Assembly (NCBI RefSeq): GCF_022458895.1 | Contig: NZ_JAINFL010000006.1 | Span: 186,001-250,000, forward strand | From: Roseihalotalea indica | GTDB lineage: Bacteria > Bacteroidota > Bacteroidia > Cytophagales > Cyclobacteriaceae | Reading direction: 5' to 3' | DNA: 64,000 nt | Part shown: in pieces, positions 53,767 through 62,704 of the stretch | Layout: every line of letters begins with the position of its first letter | How positions within the stretch are numbered: position 1 is the first letter of the stretch | Notes under the pieces: model-generated | What the model was told of the DNA's origin: nothing | The model's database searches: none | The model's input: the letters and a program-made list of their open reading frames with translations, nothing else | Made by a program: the position numbers and the translations under genes

Positions 53767-55380
53767 ATGAACAATTTTCATCCTCTTAAAAACTTTAACA
53801 GCGACCTACCAGCCAGTATTGTAGTCTTTCTGGTAGCTTTACCCCTCTGTTTGGGGATTGCCCTGGCCTCAGGAGCTCCCCTATATTCCGGACTGATTGC
53901 TGGAATCATAGGTGGGATCGTCGTGGCTTCTATCAGTGGTTCGCCCGCTGGTGTGAGCGGGCCCGCAGCCGGATTGGCGGTCATTGTACTTAATGCTATC
54001 CAGGATTTAGGGGCTTACGAGCTATTTTTAGTAGCCGTGGTATTAGCCGGTATCATTCAGATCCTGATGGGCTTTGCTAAGGGAGGGATTATTGCTTACT
54101 ATTTTCCCTCCTCGGTAATTATGGGTATGCTATCGGGTATAGGAATTATCATCTTCATCAAACAGATTCCCCATGCATTTGGCTATGACCGAAGCCCAGA
54201 AGGCGAGTTTGGCCTTTTTGAGGGGAAAGTGAGTACTTTTTCAGAGCTAATGAGCATATTTGACTTAATTAGCCCTGGAGCTTTGATCATTACTGCGGTT
54301 TCTTTAGGTATACTCTTGCTTTGGGAAACCAAATTCATGAAATCGCAACGGATTTTTCAAATCATACCTGGACCACTGATTGCAGTACTTGCAGGAGTGG
54401 GGCTTAATCTGATGTTTGCAGCCATGCCGGCGTTTGCGCTTAAGTCTGACCAATTGGTGAGTGTGCCACTGGCCGGAAGTTTCAGTGGGTTTCTAAGTAA
54501 TTTTACTTTTCCTGACTTTTCAGCTCTTACTAATCCGCAGATATACGTTACTGCACTGGTAATTGCAGTGGTAGCCAGCCTGGAAACATTGCTTTGTGTA
54601 GAGGCTACAGACAAATTAGATATTTACAAGCGAGTTACCCCCACTAATCGGGAATTGAAAGCGCAAGGAGTAGGAAATATTATTTCCGGATTAATTGGCG
54701 GGTTACCTATTACCCAGGTTATTGTCCGTAGCTCAGCTAATATTCAGTCAGGCGGTAAGACTAAAGCTTCAGCGATCATCCATGGTTTTTTATTGTTAGG
54801 TAGCGTAATTGCTATTCCGCATTTGTTGAACATGATACCATTGGCAACCCTGGCTGCTATCTTGTTTTTGGTAGGATATAAGCTGGCCAAGCCTGCAGTC
54901 TTTAAAAAGATGTATAAGCAGGGAAAAGCGCAGTTTATCCCTTTTATCGCTACTGTTATCGGAATTGTGTTTACTGATTTGCTTTTAGGGCTGGCCATAG
55001 GATTGATGATTGCTATCTTTTATATTCTACTCAATAACTACCAGACGACCCATTACCTCAAATTACCCGAAGAAAGCGGTGATGATAAGATCAAAATTGA
55101 GCTTGCGCAGCAGGTAACTTTTCTGAATAAAGCCACTATTCTGAAGACGTTGGAAGCAATCCCCAGTGATAGTAAAGTGGTGATTGATGCAAGTAAGACA
55201 TTACATATGCATTACGATATTTATGAAATTATTGATGAATTCAGGCTCAATGCTCGAAATAGGAATATAGATTTACAGGTTATAAATTTGAATGAGCCTA
55301 TTAAAAAGAAAGCCTCAACGCAAGAAAAAGTGGCTACCCGTAGTCAGACAGGCGAACAGGTAAAAGAGGAAATACATTAG
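53767..55380 (+). CDS. SulP family anion transporter with STAS tail
   Basis: A 537-residue transporter. It has about ten to twelve helices with the family's GLIAGIIGGIVVASISGSPAGVSGPAAGL stretch, and a cytoplasmic STAS-like tail (about 440-520; KVVIDASKT). The substrate class includes sulfate and bicarbonate; the carbonic anhydrase next door favours bicarbonate. Compare BicA-like SulP proteins. The gene is followed by a 160-base gap with nested inverted repeats. Confidence 0.9.
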   Translation: MNNFHPLKNFNSDLPASIVVFLVALPLCLGIALASGAPLYSGLIAGIIGGIVVASISGSPAGVSGPAAGLAVIVLNAIQDLGAYELFLVAVVLAGIIQILMGFAKGGIIAYYFPSSVIMGMLSGIGIIIFIKQIPHAFGYDRSPEGEFGLFEGKVSTFSELMSIFDLISPGALIITAVSLGILLLWETKFMKSQRIFQIIPGPLIAVLAGVGLNLMFAAMPAFALKSDQLVSVPLAGSFSGFLSNFTFPDFSALTNPQIYVTALVIAVVASLETLLCVEATDKLDIYKRVTPTNRELKAQGVGNIISGLIGGLPITQVIVRSSANIQSGGKTKASAIIHGFLLLGSVIAIPHLLNMIPLATLAAILFLVGYKLAKPAVFKKMYKQGKAQFIPFIATVIGIVFTDLLLGLAIGLMIAIFYILLNNYQTTHYLKLPEESGDDKIKIELAQQVTFLNKATILKTLEAIPSDSKVVIDASKTLHMHYDIYEIIDEFRLNARNRNIDLQVINLNEPIKKKASTQEKVATRSQTGEQVKEEIH

Positions 55381-55383
55381 ACT

Positions 55384-55503
55384 TTATTACGGTTTATATT
55401 TAGGCAAGATTTTGCTTTCCTCAGAGTCACTTGAGAGGACTCTGAGTATCTTAAAAAGATATGTTAGCGTAGTTTCGTGAGCTTAACAAGTAAACCGTAA
55501 TAA
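55384..55503. repeat. Nested inverted-repeat element between SulP and carbonic anhydrase genes
   Basis: A 120-base stretch is bounded by a perfect 13-bp terminal inverted repeat, TTATTACGGTTTA (55384-55396) and TAAACCGTAATAA (55491-55503). Inside it lies a 9-bp perfect stem, CTCAGAGTC (55420-55428) and GACTCTGAG (55438-55446), and a smaller palindrome TATCTT-AAA-AAGATA (55447-55461). It fills most of the gap between two functionally linked genes. It may be a MITE-like insertion or a structured leader or attenuator. Confidence 0.75.
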
Positions 55504-55539
55504 CCTTTATTAACAATACACAAACAACTGATAAATAAT

Positions 55540-56166
55540 ATGATAATGAAAACACAAACTGCCGAAACCCAAGCCGCGCTTACTCCCGCTCAAGCCCTTA
55601 CTATGTTAAAGGAAGGAAATAAACGCTTCCAACAAAATATAAAGTCAGATCGTGATCTTCTTCAGCAGGTTAAGGAGACTAGTTATGGGCAATATCCTTT
55701 TGCGGTTGTGCTGAGCTGCATTGACTCTCGCGTTCCCGCTGAGTTAATCTTTGATCAGGGAATCGGCGACATTTTCAACGTACGGATTGCCGGGAATTTT
55801 GTGAATGATGATATTTTGGGAAGTATGGAGTTCGGCTGTAAGGTAGCCGGTTCCAAGCTTATTCTGGTGCTGGGCCATACGAGCTGCGGTGCCGTAAAAG
55901 GTGTTTGCAACCAAGTAAAACTTGGTAATCTGACTGGTATGTTGGAAAAGCTTCAACCTGCTGTTGATGCTGTAGAGGTTGAGGGTGAGCGAAATGGTAG
56001 CAATGCGGAATTTGTACAGAAAGTTTCAGAGAAAAACGTAGAGCTTACCATTCAAAAGATAAAAGAAAAAAGCCCAGTGCTAAAAGAAATGCTGGATCAG
56101 GGTGATATAGATGTTGTGGGAGGTATGTATGATGTAGTTACCGGAAAGGTAGAATTCTATTCTTAG
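55540..56166 (+). CDS. Beta-carbonic anhydrase
   Basis: A 208-residue beta-class enzyme that interconverts CO2 and bicarbonate. Zinc ligands are Cys60 (LSCIDSRVP), His113 and Cys116 (GHTSCGAVKG); the Asp62-Arg64 pair of the active site is present. The ATG at 55540 and that at 55546 are both possible starts. No signal peptide, so cytoplasmic. It follows the SulP transporter by 159 bases, a pairing often linked to bicarbonate uptake. Confidence 0.93.
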   Translation: MIMKTQTAETQAALTPAQALTMLKEGNKRFQQNIKSDRDLLQQVKETSYGQYPFAVVLSCIDSRVPAELIFDQGIGDIFNVRIAGNFVNDDILGSMEFGCKVAGSKLILVLGHTSCGAVKGVCNQVKLGNLTGMLEKLQPAVDAVEVEGERNGSNAEFVQKVSEKNVELTIQKIKEKSPVLKEMLDQGDIDVVGGMYDVVTGKVEFYS

Positions 56167-56264
56167 GTCATAAATTAAAAGTTATTTCGATAATTAGGTA
56201 AGAAGTAATCTTTTATCAAAAGTCTTATCTGGCCGGTTGGGTAAGTGTTGACGGATGTGTTTAG

Positions 56265-56290
56265 GCTCTGGGAAACCAGGGCTTTTTTTT
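56265..56290 (+). terminator. Terminator after the carbonic anhydrase gene
   Basis: GCTCTGG, GAAA tetraloop, CCAGGGC, then at least seven T residues. A stable stem with a GNRA-type loop, 99 bases past the stop. Confidence 0.88.
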
Positions 56291-56566
56291 ATAGTAATAC
56301 AAAGTTAGTTTACTTTAATCCTACCTGCCAAAGCTTAAGTTACGAAACAAGGAGATAGCCATTGCGATGATAAGGAGGCTTTCCATACTCGACTAAGTAT
56401 TTGTTCAGCCATTTATTGCATGTGACCGAACCCATACTTTGCAAACGGATTTTTGAGTTTTGCTATTAAGAAACTACCAAAAATTAAATTCACCTAGTTC
56501 TTTAGTCGTTTCTTTACAATGGTGAATTTTAAGCAATAAATCACAATTTAAAGCTGAGCATTACTG
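56291..56566. other. Spacer between convergent genes, no gene seen
   Basis: No supported gene between the terminator of the carbonic anhydrase gene and the minus-strand deacylase gene. A 31-codon minus-strand frame near 56.4 kb was judged to be noise. Confidence 0.4.
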
Positions 56567-57538
56567 CTACATTTCTTTGAAAATCAAATATTCTTCCTCA
56601 ATCTCCTCAGCGATAAAGTAGCCGAAGCTGCCTTGTTTCTGATACAAAGGCATCAGGATATGAGCATTTGCCGGTGATAGGACTGGTTTCCCGTTGCTAG
56701 TAGCCAGAAGCTCGCCTCGGTGAATCTTTTGTAGATTGACGAACCCTGGCTTCATAACAAACTCTTCATCAGGCCGAATGCGGTACGAAGAAATGACGGT
56801 GTAAAAAGTATCATGGTATTCGCCATGCGCATACAGCACCTTATGAGCCCAGTCGAAAATATCCGGACATTGGTCTTTTGACAGGCAACCGGCATGTTCC
56901 AGCCCCTGCCAAATAATCGCCTCCTGACTTTCTACAGCTTCGGGAGCCAGGTGCTGACCGGCTTCGAAAGTAAAGCCATGCCAGCCAATTTTATTAAACC
57001 ATTCTGGTAAACAGCCTTTAATCTCTCGCTCTACTCCCATAACAGTAGTTGCCGCAATTCCTTTAGCGAATTGGTACGTCGCTTCATACCCTTCATTCAT
57101 ACTGATGTAGGGGATACTCTCCGATGAAGTTGTGTGGCAGTCAATAAAATAAATTTCACCGTTTGTACTCGCGCGTATCTGGTCAGTAATTTTTAAAATC
57201 TCCTCCAGTTCCCGTTCTTCCACCGAAAAAGAAGCATCCCCCTCCCGGACTTTCTCAATTCGTTGTTTCAGAAAAACCCGGTTCAGGTCTTCGTCACAAT
57301 AGCGAACTTGCTCTCGAATGGCACTTAAGTTAGCAGCAATGCCATAAAATGATCCATTAAGGCTGATATTTCGCTGGTTTAGTTTGGCAAATATGCGTTC
57401 TAGTGCTATCAGACCGCTTGGTTCGTTACCATGCACTCCGGCAAAAACAACCATCGCAGGCTGAGTGGCATTACCTTTTATTTCGCCAATAATTCTTGAG
57501 GTAGTTTTATAATCTGGGTTAAGTGGTTTATCAGGCAT
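56567..57538 (-). CDS. Succinylglutamate desuccinylase/aspartoacylase-like zinc deacylase
   Basis: A 323-residue M14-type zinc hydrolase of the AstE/AspA group, which splits N-acyl amino acids. Zinc ligands fit HGNEP (His36, Glu39) and DCHTT (His135); DEDLNRVF binds substrate and Glu192 (TFEAGQH) is the likely catalytic base. Its start overlaps the end of the amidoligase gene by eight bases, which points to coupled translation. Substrate not set; the partner suggests an amide or peptide it makes. Confidence 0.88.
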   Translation of the reverse strand: MPDKPLNPDYKTTSRIIGEIKGNATQPAMVVFAGVHGNEPSGLIALERIFAKLNQRNISLNGSFYGIAANLSAIREQVRYCDEDLNRVFLKQRIEKVREGDASFSVEERELEEILKITDQIRASTNGEIYFIDCHTTSSESIPYISMNEGYEATYQFAKGIAATTVMGVEREIKGCLPEWFNKIGWHGFTFEAGQHLAPEAVESQEAIIWQGLEHAGCLSKDQCPDIFDWAHKVLYAHGEYHDTFYTVISSYRIRPDEEFVMKPGFVNLQKIHRGELLATSNGKPVLSPANAHILMPLYQKQGSFGYFIAEEIEEEYLIFKEM

Positions 57539-59444
57539 TATCCATTAGTTCTTGATACAAATGACGGGATACGTGAACAAAATCATGTTCAGTAACAATT
57601 CCCATTAATTTTCCTCTTTGCACAATAGGCAAACATGAGATTTCGCTATCAATAATTAATTCAATAGCATCGGCTACCAGCATATCGGGTTTGGCAGTTA
57701 CCAAATCGGTTACCATTACTTCGCGAACGGGAATTTTCGAAAAATCTTTTCCCGGATGGTTAGCGTAATAGGTGATGATGGAATCTTTCGTGATAATCCC
57801 CACCATTTTTCCGTTTTTCTCTACCGGAACATGTCCGATCTTTTTCCAGCTCATAATATGGGCTGCTAAATCTACAATATCATCTTCCTGAACAGTGTAC
57901 ACCGTATTCGTCATAATCTGGTCCACGCGGCGCAAGCGGTTTTTCCAGTCACCGGCTTCCTGCACTGAAGCTAATTCCCAAGTATGCACGGGCTGGTTGC
58001 TTCTTTGCCGTTCCAGCATTCCTGCCGTAATAGCCACCCAGGCTTCATCGGGGGTGGTGCTCTGTTGCATAAGGTGCTGATAAGAGTTCAGAATCCAGCG
58101 GGAACCCGTTTTTTCGGTTTCAGTGCGCTGCTTTATAATGTCCAGATAGTGAATACGATCCTCTTCGTTTATGGATGCTTTTTTTAGTCCTTCGTGCGCG
58201 ATGGGGAGAAGTTCATCTAAGATAAGCTCCCGGGCAGGGATGAGCTTCTGGTCAAGCCACTCAAACTCTACTTCAATACCCAGACGCGCAGCTTTCAGAA
58301 AGTTGTTTTTGGCCGCATCAAAGGAAATTTTCTCAGACAACTCTTTATACCGATCCGGTAATGCATTCATTAGACCCAGCCAGAAGGCGGTATTAGCCAT
58401 CTCGTCTTCTACAGTAGGGCCAGAAGGAAGGACCCGATTCTCAATACGTAGGTGAGGTTTTCCTTTGTATACTCCATAGCAAATGCGGTTCCAGCGATAG
58501 ATGGTCCCGTTATGGAAGTTCAAAGCTTCAAGCTTAGGAATTTTACCTTGCTTTAAAACTTTTAGCGCATCTTCTTTAAACGGGCGAGTCAGGTAAGCTT
58601 TATATCCGGCGATATCATCGTGGAAAATTTCTGCGACCGAATGCTTAAGCCAATCATTGCCAAAGGAGACGCGAGCTTCTTCATTAATCAGGTTGGAGTA
58701 GGGTTTGCGGGTATCGGTGGTTTGCCGGAGTAAGGCAATTCTGGTCTCATGCCACAAACGCTTACCCAGAAATACCGGGGAGTAGGTAGCACAGGCTAGG
58801 GTAGGGGCGGCAATAAATTGAGCCCAGTTGTACATATCTACCATTTTATCAGCATCTACCTGAAGGTGTATTTGCAGGCTGGTCATACACCCACCGAAAG
58901 TAGAAGGGTTATCACGAGTTATCAGCTCATCCAACCCCTGAATATTGAATTCATACTGTTTTCCCCGAATGCGGTTCACATTTTCAAGCAATTTAAGGTA
59001 ACGTGGCTCGGGGGTCATCGTCTCGGGGGAGGTATCGGACTTGCGAATGGTCGGAAGAATACCTGTTAGCAATACATTGCTGTTATGTTGTTTGGCAATT
59101 TTTTCTACCTCGGCAATCCTTTTTTCGAGCTCTTTCTTCAATGTTGAAAGACAACTACCCTGAAAAGTATGAGGTGAGAGGTTTGCCTCAATATTAAACT
59201 TGGCATATTCCGTTGTGATGTATTCTTTGTTTAGCTTTTGCTTTACATCCGGGCCAATAAAAGCCGGTCTAAAGGCTTCATTAATAAAAACCATTTCCTG
59301 TTCAGCACCAATGCGCTGAATGCCATGTTCAAATTGTTCTTGATTGAGCATTTGCTCAAAAGCCTGTACATCATTTAAAAGGTGGGCAATATATTGTTTG
59401 CGGTCGTTTTCCGATTCGATAATTTTTATATCCGACTCAGCCAT
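57531..59444 (-). CDS. GCS2-type glutamate-cysteine-ligase-like amidoligase fused to a CBS pair
   Basis: A 637-residue fusion. The N-terminal part (about 40-490) is a glutamine-synthetase-fold carboxylate-amine ligase of the GCS2 group: QEMVFINEAFRP, EANLSPHTFQG, GCMTSLQIHLQVD, RIENRVLPSGPT. The C-terminal part (about 505-630) is a CBS pair (VPVEKNGKMVGIITKDS and CLPIVQRGKLMGIVTEHDF), a likely adenosine-nucleotide sensor. It is not a plain glutathione-synthesis GshA. It is paired with an overlapping deacylase gene, so ligation and cleavage of the same amide are likely balanced. Confidence 0.87.
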   Translation of the reverse strand: MAESDIKIIESENDRKQYIAHLLNDVQAFEQMLNQEQFEHGIQRIGAEQEMVFINEAFRPAFIGPDVKQKLNKEYITTEYAKFNIEANLSPHTFQGSCLSTLKKELEKRIAEVEKIAKQHNSNVLLTGILPTIRKSDTSPETMTPEPRYLKLLENVNRIRGKQYEFNIQGLDELITRDNPSTFGGCMTSLQIHLQVDADKMVDMYNWAQFIAAPTLACATYSPVFLGKRLWHETRIALLRQTTDTRKPYSNLINEEARVSFGNDWLKHSVAEIFHDDIAGYKAYLTRPFKEDALKVLKQGKIPKLEALNFHNGTIYRWNRICYGVYKGKPHLRIENRVLPSGPTVEDEMANTAFWLGLMNALPDRYKELSEKISFDAAKNNFLKAARLGIEVEFEWLDQKLIPARELILDELLPIAHEGLKKASINEEDRIHYLDIIKQRTETEKTGSRWILNSYQHLMQQSTTPDEAWVAITAGMLERQRSNQPVHTWELASVQEAGDWKNRLRRVDQIMTNTVYTVQEDDIVDLAAHIMSWKKIGHVPVEKNGKMVGIITKDSIITYYANHPGKDFSKIPVREVMVTDLVTAKPDMLVADAIELIIDSEISCLPIVQRGKLMGIVTEHDFVHVSRHLYQELMDNA

Positions 59445-59595
59445 AGATTAAAAAGTTTTATAAAAATATATAAATAAATAGTATAACGATTTTTATAGAA
59501 TCATAAAAAATATTATCTTGCAGTAATTTCTTACGTTAGTACCCTATTTAAATGGAATTACGTAATTAACTGTTTGCATTTAGAAAAAAATAATT

Positions 59596-60495
59596 ATGCA
59601 ACAAGTAGCAATATCTCAACGAACATTACTGTACTCGTTACTAAAACTCTTACGTCCTGAACAGTGGGCGAAGAACCTGTTTATATTTATTCCGATCTTT
59701 TTTGCCGGCGATTTCTTTAATATAGATGCGCTGCTCAAGTTAGCGGTAGCTTTTTTATCGTTCAGCTTTGTCGCTAGTGCAATCTATATTCTGAATGACT
59801 ATCGTGATATTGAGGCTGACCGGGCTCATCCAGAAAAGTGTGAGCGCCCCATGGCTTCAGGAATCATTTCAGCTAACATTGGTTTGACCACTATGCTTAT
59901 TATGGCCACCATTGGTCTGGGGGTAGGGTTTGCTCTTAGTCCCTGGTTTTTCTCAATTCTGGTTGCCTATGCAGCTATCAATATTGGTTATTCCTTTGGT
60001 TTAAAACATGTGGGTATTCTGGATATTTTCCTGATTGCTTCTGGTTTTCTGTTACGTACAATTAGCGGTGGTATTGTAGCGGATGTCCCTATTTCTCAAT
60101 GGCTAATTATTATGATCTTTCTGCTGGCAGTGTTTTTGGCTATTGCCAAGCGAAGAGACGATCTGGTTATTGGTAAGAGCTCAGGCATTTTAGTGAGGAA
60201 GTCAGTTAAAAACTATAATCTGGAATTTGTCAACTCCTGTATGACTATGATTGCCGGTATTATCATTGTGGCGTATTTAATGTATACGATTTCTGATGAT
60301 GTAGTGCTACGCCTCGGAAAGCATCTGGTTTATACATCAGTATTTGTCATCGCTGCCATGATGCGTTATTTGCAGATTACGCTGGTTGAAAATAACAGCG
60401 GCTCTCCTACCAAAATACTCTATAAGGATGCATTTATTAAAGTTACGCTCGTAGGGTGGATTCTCAGTTTCTTTTTACTGATTTACGTAGGGTAA
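59596..60495 (+). CDS. Decaprenyl-phosphate phosphoribosyltransferase-like (UbiA family)
   Basis: A 299-residue membrane prenyltransferase with about eight helices. The first acidic motif reads NDYRDIEADRAHPEKCERP, with the DRxHPxKxxRP spacing of the DPPR synthase group rather than NDxxDxxxDxxxxRTxxRP of UbiA itself; the second motif is SGFLLRTISGG. These enzymes join polyprenyl phosphate to phosphoribosyl pyrophosphate. It is 22 bases before a HAD phosphatase gene, and removing the 5-phosphate is the next step expected. Confidence 0.85.
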   Translation: MQQVAISQRTLLYSLLKLLRPEQWAKNLFIFIPIFFAGDFFNIDALLKLAVAFLSFSFVASAIYILNDYRDIEADRAHPEKCERPMASGIISANIGLTTMLIMATIGLGVGFALSPWFFSILVAYAAINIGYSFGLKHVGILDIFLIASGFLLRTISGGIVADVPISQWLIIMIFLLAVFLAIAKRRDDLVIGKSSGILVRKSVKNYNLEFVNSCMTMIAGIIIVAYLMYTISDDVVLRLGKHLVYTSVFVIAAMMRYLQITLVENNSGSPTKILYKDAFIKVTLVGWILSFFLLIYVG

Positions 60496-60517
60496 CTGTG
60501 GCCTTAAAACGTTGAGG

Positions 60518-61147
60518 ATGAAAACCACTGCTGATACTCAAACTCCGGTTGCTACGAGCAGATGTATTGCTTTTTTTGATTTTGACGGCACTATCACAAA
60601 TCGTGATTCCTTTCTGGATTTTATCAAATTTGATCAAGGAAAGGCGTCTTTTTACTGGGGTTTTGTATGGCTTTTACCTTCACTTATTGCTTATAAGCTG
60701 AAACTGATTCCTAATTGGCGAGCTAAAGAAAAAGTGCTCACCTATTTTTTTAAAAACACCTCGCTTGCTGAATTCCAGCAACGCTGTGATCAATATGCCA
60801 AAGAACGGCTGCCTCATATTATCCGTGCTAAAGCTCTCCGAGCGATAAAGAAACACCAAGCGCAGGGACATGATGTATATCTGGTTTCAGCTTCTCCTGA
60901 AAACTGGTTAGAGGCTTGGTGCCATCGTAAAGGTATCAGGTTGATTGCCACCCGGTTAGAAGTAGTGAATGAGCGGATAACTGGTAAATTGTGCGGGAAG
61001 AACTGTTACGGCCCCGAGAAAGCAGCCCGCATACAACAGGAGATTATGTTAACCGACTATCACAATATTTACAGCTATGGTGATAGCCGGGGTGACAAGG
61101 AAATGCTGGCTTTGGCTGATTTCTCCTACTATCGCCCGTTTCATTAA
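60518..61147 (+). CDS. HAD-IB family phosphatase
   Basis: A 209-residue haloacid-dehalogenase-type phosphatase. Motif I is FFDFDGTITN (Asp21, Asp23), motif II VSASPENW, and motifs III-IV SYGDSRGDKEML. The ATG at 60518 is chosen over a TTG two codons before. Resembles the SerB/HAD-IB group. The close upstream neighbour, a DPPR-synthase-like enzyme, suggests that it dephosphorylates the polyprenyl phosphoribose made there; this is inference. Confidence 0.88.
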   Translation: MKTTADTQTPVATSRCIAFFDFDGTITNRDSFLDFIKFDQGKASFYWGFVWLLPSLIAYKLKLIPNWRAKEKVLTYFFKNTSLAEFQQRCDQYAKERLPHIIRAKALRAIKKHQAQGHDVYLVSASPENWLEAWCHRKGIRLIATRLEVVNERITGKLCGKNCYGPEKAARIQQEIMLTDYHNIYSYGDSRGDKEMLALADFSYYRPFH

Positions 61148-61159
61148 CGGCACTTATTT

Positions 61160-61582
61160 TTATTCAGATTGCTCACCGCTTTGCTGGTGTCTCTGCTTGA
61201 TCTCCTTCAACTTATCAACCGTAATAGGTTTTACGATATAATCTTCAATATAAGAGTGATGCTTCGCTCGGTGTATATCTGATTGATCAGAAGAACTGGT
61301 AAGCATGTAAATGGTAGTAGTTTCCATTTTGGGAGAGTCAATATCCTGCAAGCGGTCCATAAAATCCCAACCACTTACAATAGGCATGCGGATATCAAGA
61401 AAGATGGCCTCGGGAAGAATTTCATCCCGATCCAAAATTTGTTGAAAACTATCGAGCGCATCTATTGCGTTAACAAAGTCAATTATTTCGTCCGAAAAAT
61501 CAGTGAATTTGCTAAGCTTTTTAAAGACGATGTTATTGATAGGGTCATCGTCAATCACCCAAACCTTCTTTAATTTATTCAT
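61160..61582 (-). CDS. Single-domain response regulator
   Basis: A 140-residue receiver domain with VIDDDP at the start, phosphoacceptor Asp in IFLDIRMPIVSG, and Lys in IVKPITV. There is no output domain. It faces the HAD gene, ending 12 bases past its stop. Likely acts in a multi-component phosphorelay; no kinase is adjacent. Confidence 0.88.
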   Translation of the reverse strand: MNKLKKVWVIDDDPINNIVFKKLSKFTDFSDEIIDFVNAIDALDSFQQILDRDEILPEAIFLDIRMPIVSGWDFMDRLQDIDSPKMETTTIYMLTSSSDQSDIHRAKHHSYIEDYIVKPITVDKLKEIKQRHQQSGEQSE

Positions 61583-61686
61583 ATCGTTGATACCCTCTGG
61601 TACTTATATTTTCCGCAATTGATGTGCCATACCCCCTGATTATTAAAAAATCCAAAAAAACAATGCTCACTATTTGGTAAGTAACT

Positions 61687-61701
61687 TGCTTAGGCTAAGC
61701 A
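61687..61701. other. Small palindrome upstream of the response regulator
   Basis: TGCTTA-GGC-TAAGCA followed by TTTTT on the plus strand. It lies 105 bases upstream of the minus-strand gene's start, so it may be a weak terminator or an operator. Confidence 0.3.
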
Positions 61702-61863
61702 TTTTTAGTCCAAATTTAAAGATACCAAAAATTAAAAAACAAAATCAGAGTAATATCAGTCATTAGAGAATAAGGGATTATTTATCATGATGCATGAACT
61801 ATTAGACTTTGCATTTGGTAGATTAAATGATATCTTAAAAGTACAACCTAACCTGTCAACCGT

Positions 61864-62094
61864 ATGAAATTTTTGAGATTTCTGTACTTGTTTGCTATTT
61901 TTCTGACTGGTAGCTTCTCTGTTATTGCCCACCCAGGACATGGGCCTGAGCATATTGATCCTCATAGTGTACTTCATTACGTTACTTCTCTGGTTCACCT
62001 TATTCCATTAATTACTGTACTTGGAATTATCCTGTTTGCCATCCTCAAAAGGCGCACTGCCTCTGCTTCGTCAAAGAGAATTTCACGAAAATAA
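61864..62094 (+). CDS. Small His-rich membrane protein
   Basis: A 76-residue protein with a signal peptide (cleavage likely near VIA), a periplasmic histidine-rich stretch (HPGHGPEHIDPHSVLHY, seven-odd residues of which are His or acidic metal-binding types), a membrane helix (about 46-64) and a basic Ser-rich tail. Similar short proteins in Bacteroidota lie near metal transporters; that link is from memory and not seen here. Metal binding is inferred from composition. Confidence 0.65.
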   Translation: MKFLRFLYLFAIFLTGSFSVIAHPGHGPEHIDPHSVLHYVTSLVHLIPLITVLGIILFAILKRRTASASSKRISRK

Positions 62095-62223
62095 AGTTTG
62101 TTTCATTTTCTCCAGTGTTGCCTTAAGTCAGTTTATTCATTATTGATGATCCAATCAATATATAGAGAAAATAGTTTTTCTAATTCTCAGTTATACATGG
62201 GTGAATAAACGTATCATTTGCTT

Positions 62224-62562
62224 ATGAAATGTTTTCTGCTAATCGGGTTATTAGCGTGTGCTCACCCAAACAATAGGACAATTACAGTAGATAATTGCTG
62301 GGATGACCGTAAAACTGTTAAGAAATTATCTGATGTTAAAGGCGTAGTTAGCAAGCAGGACGATTGGCTCTCTGTTACCGCATCTTCATCCAAACAAATG
62401 TTTCCTTGTAATCTCCCAGATACCTATAAACCGGGTGATTCAATTCTTTTTTCGGCCAATCAAAAAGAAATTTTTCCTAATGAACGCTGGGCTGGCACTC
62501 CTATTGAAATAACTAGCATTGAATTAATAGGGAAAAGATCTGGGACCTCACAAAAGCACTAA
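62224..62562 (+). CDS. Small secreted lipoprotein
   Basis: A 112-residue protein I do not recognise. The ATG at 62224 (MKCFLLIGLLACAHPN) has a short signal peptide with a lipobox LLAC (Cys12), which is short for a lipoprotein signal; an earlier TTG at 62218 adds only two codons. The mature part has two further cysteines (NNCWDD-like DNCWDD and MFPCNLP) and a beta-strand-like pattern (SILFSANQKEIFP). Function unknown. Confidence 0.6.
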   Translation: MKCFLLIGLLACAHPNNRTITVDNCWDDRKTVKKLSDVKGVVSKQDDWLSVTASSSKQMFPCNLPDTYKPGDSILFSANQKEIFPNERWAGTPIEITSIELIGKRSGTSQKH

Positions 62563-62610
62563 CTAAACCGCCAACCCACAAGCTCATATTTTAAATAAAA
62601 TGCAAATTTG

Positions 62611-62640
62611 AGCTCTAACCTTACAGAATAAGGTTAAGCT
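62611..62640. other. Inverted repeat upstream of the OmpA-family gene
   Basis: AGCT-c-TAACCTTA-cagaa-TAAGGTTA-AGCT, a near-perfect hairpin of about 12 base pairs, 65 bases ahead of the ATG at 62705. There is no T-tract. It could be an operator or a leader structure. Confidence 0.45.
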
Positions 62641-62704
62641 AGTTTGTTGTTAAAGGGTTTGTAATCAATGATTTACCTTTAATCGTATAGTAAAATGTAT
62701 AATT

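Noticed and set aside
56370..56480. 31-residue minus-strand ORF near the deacylase gene
   Set aside because: No promoter, ribosome site or family likeness; it lies in a convergent spacer.
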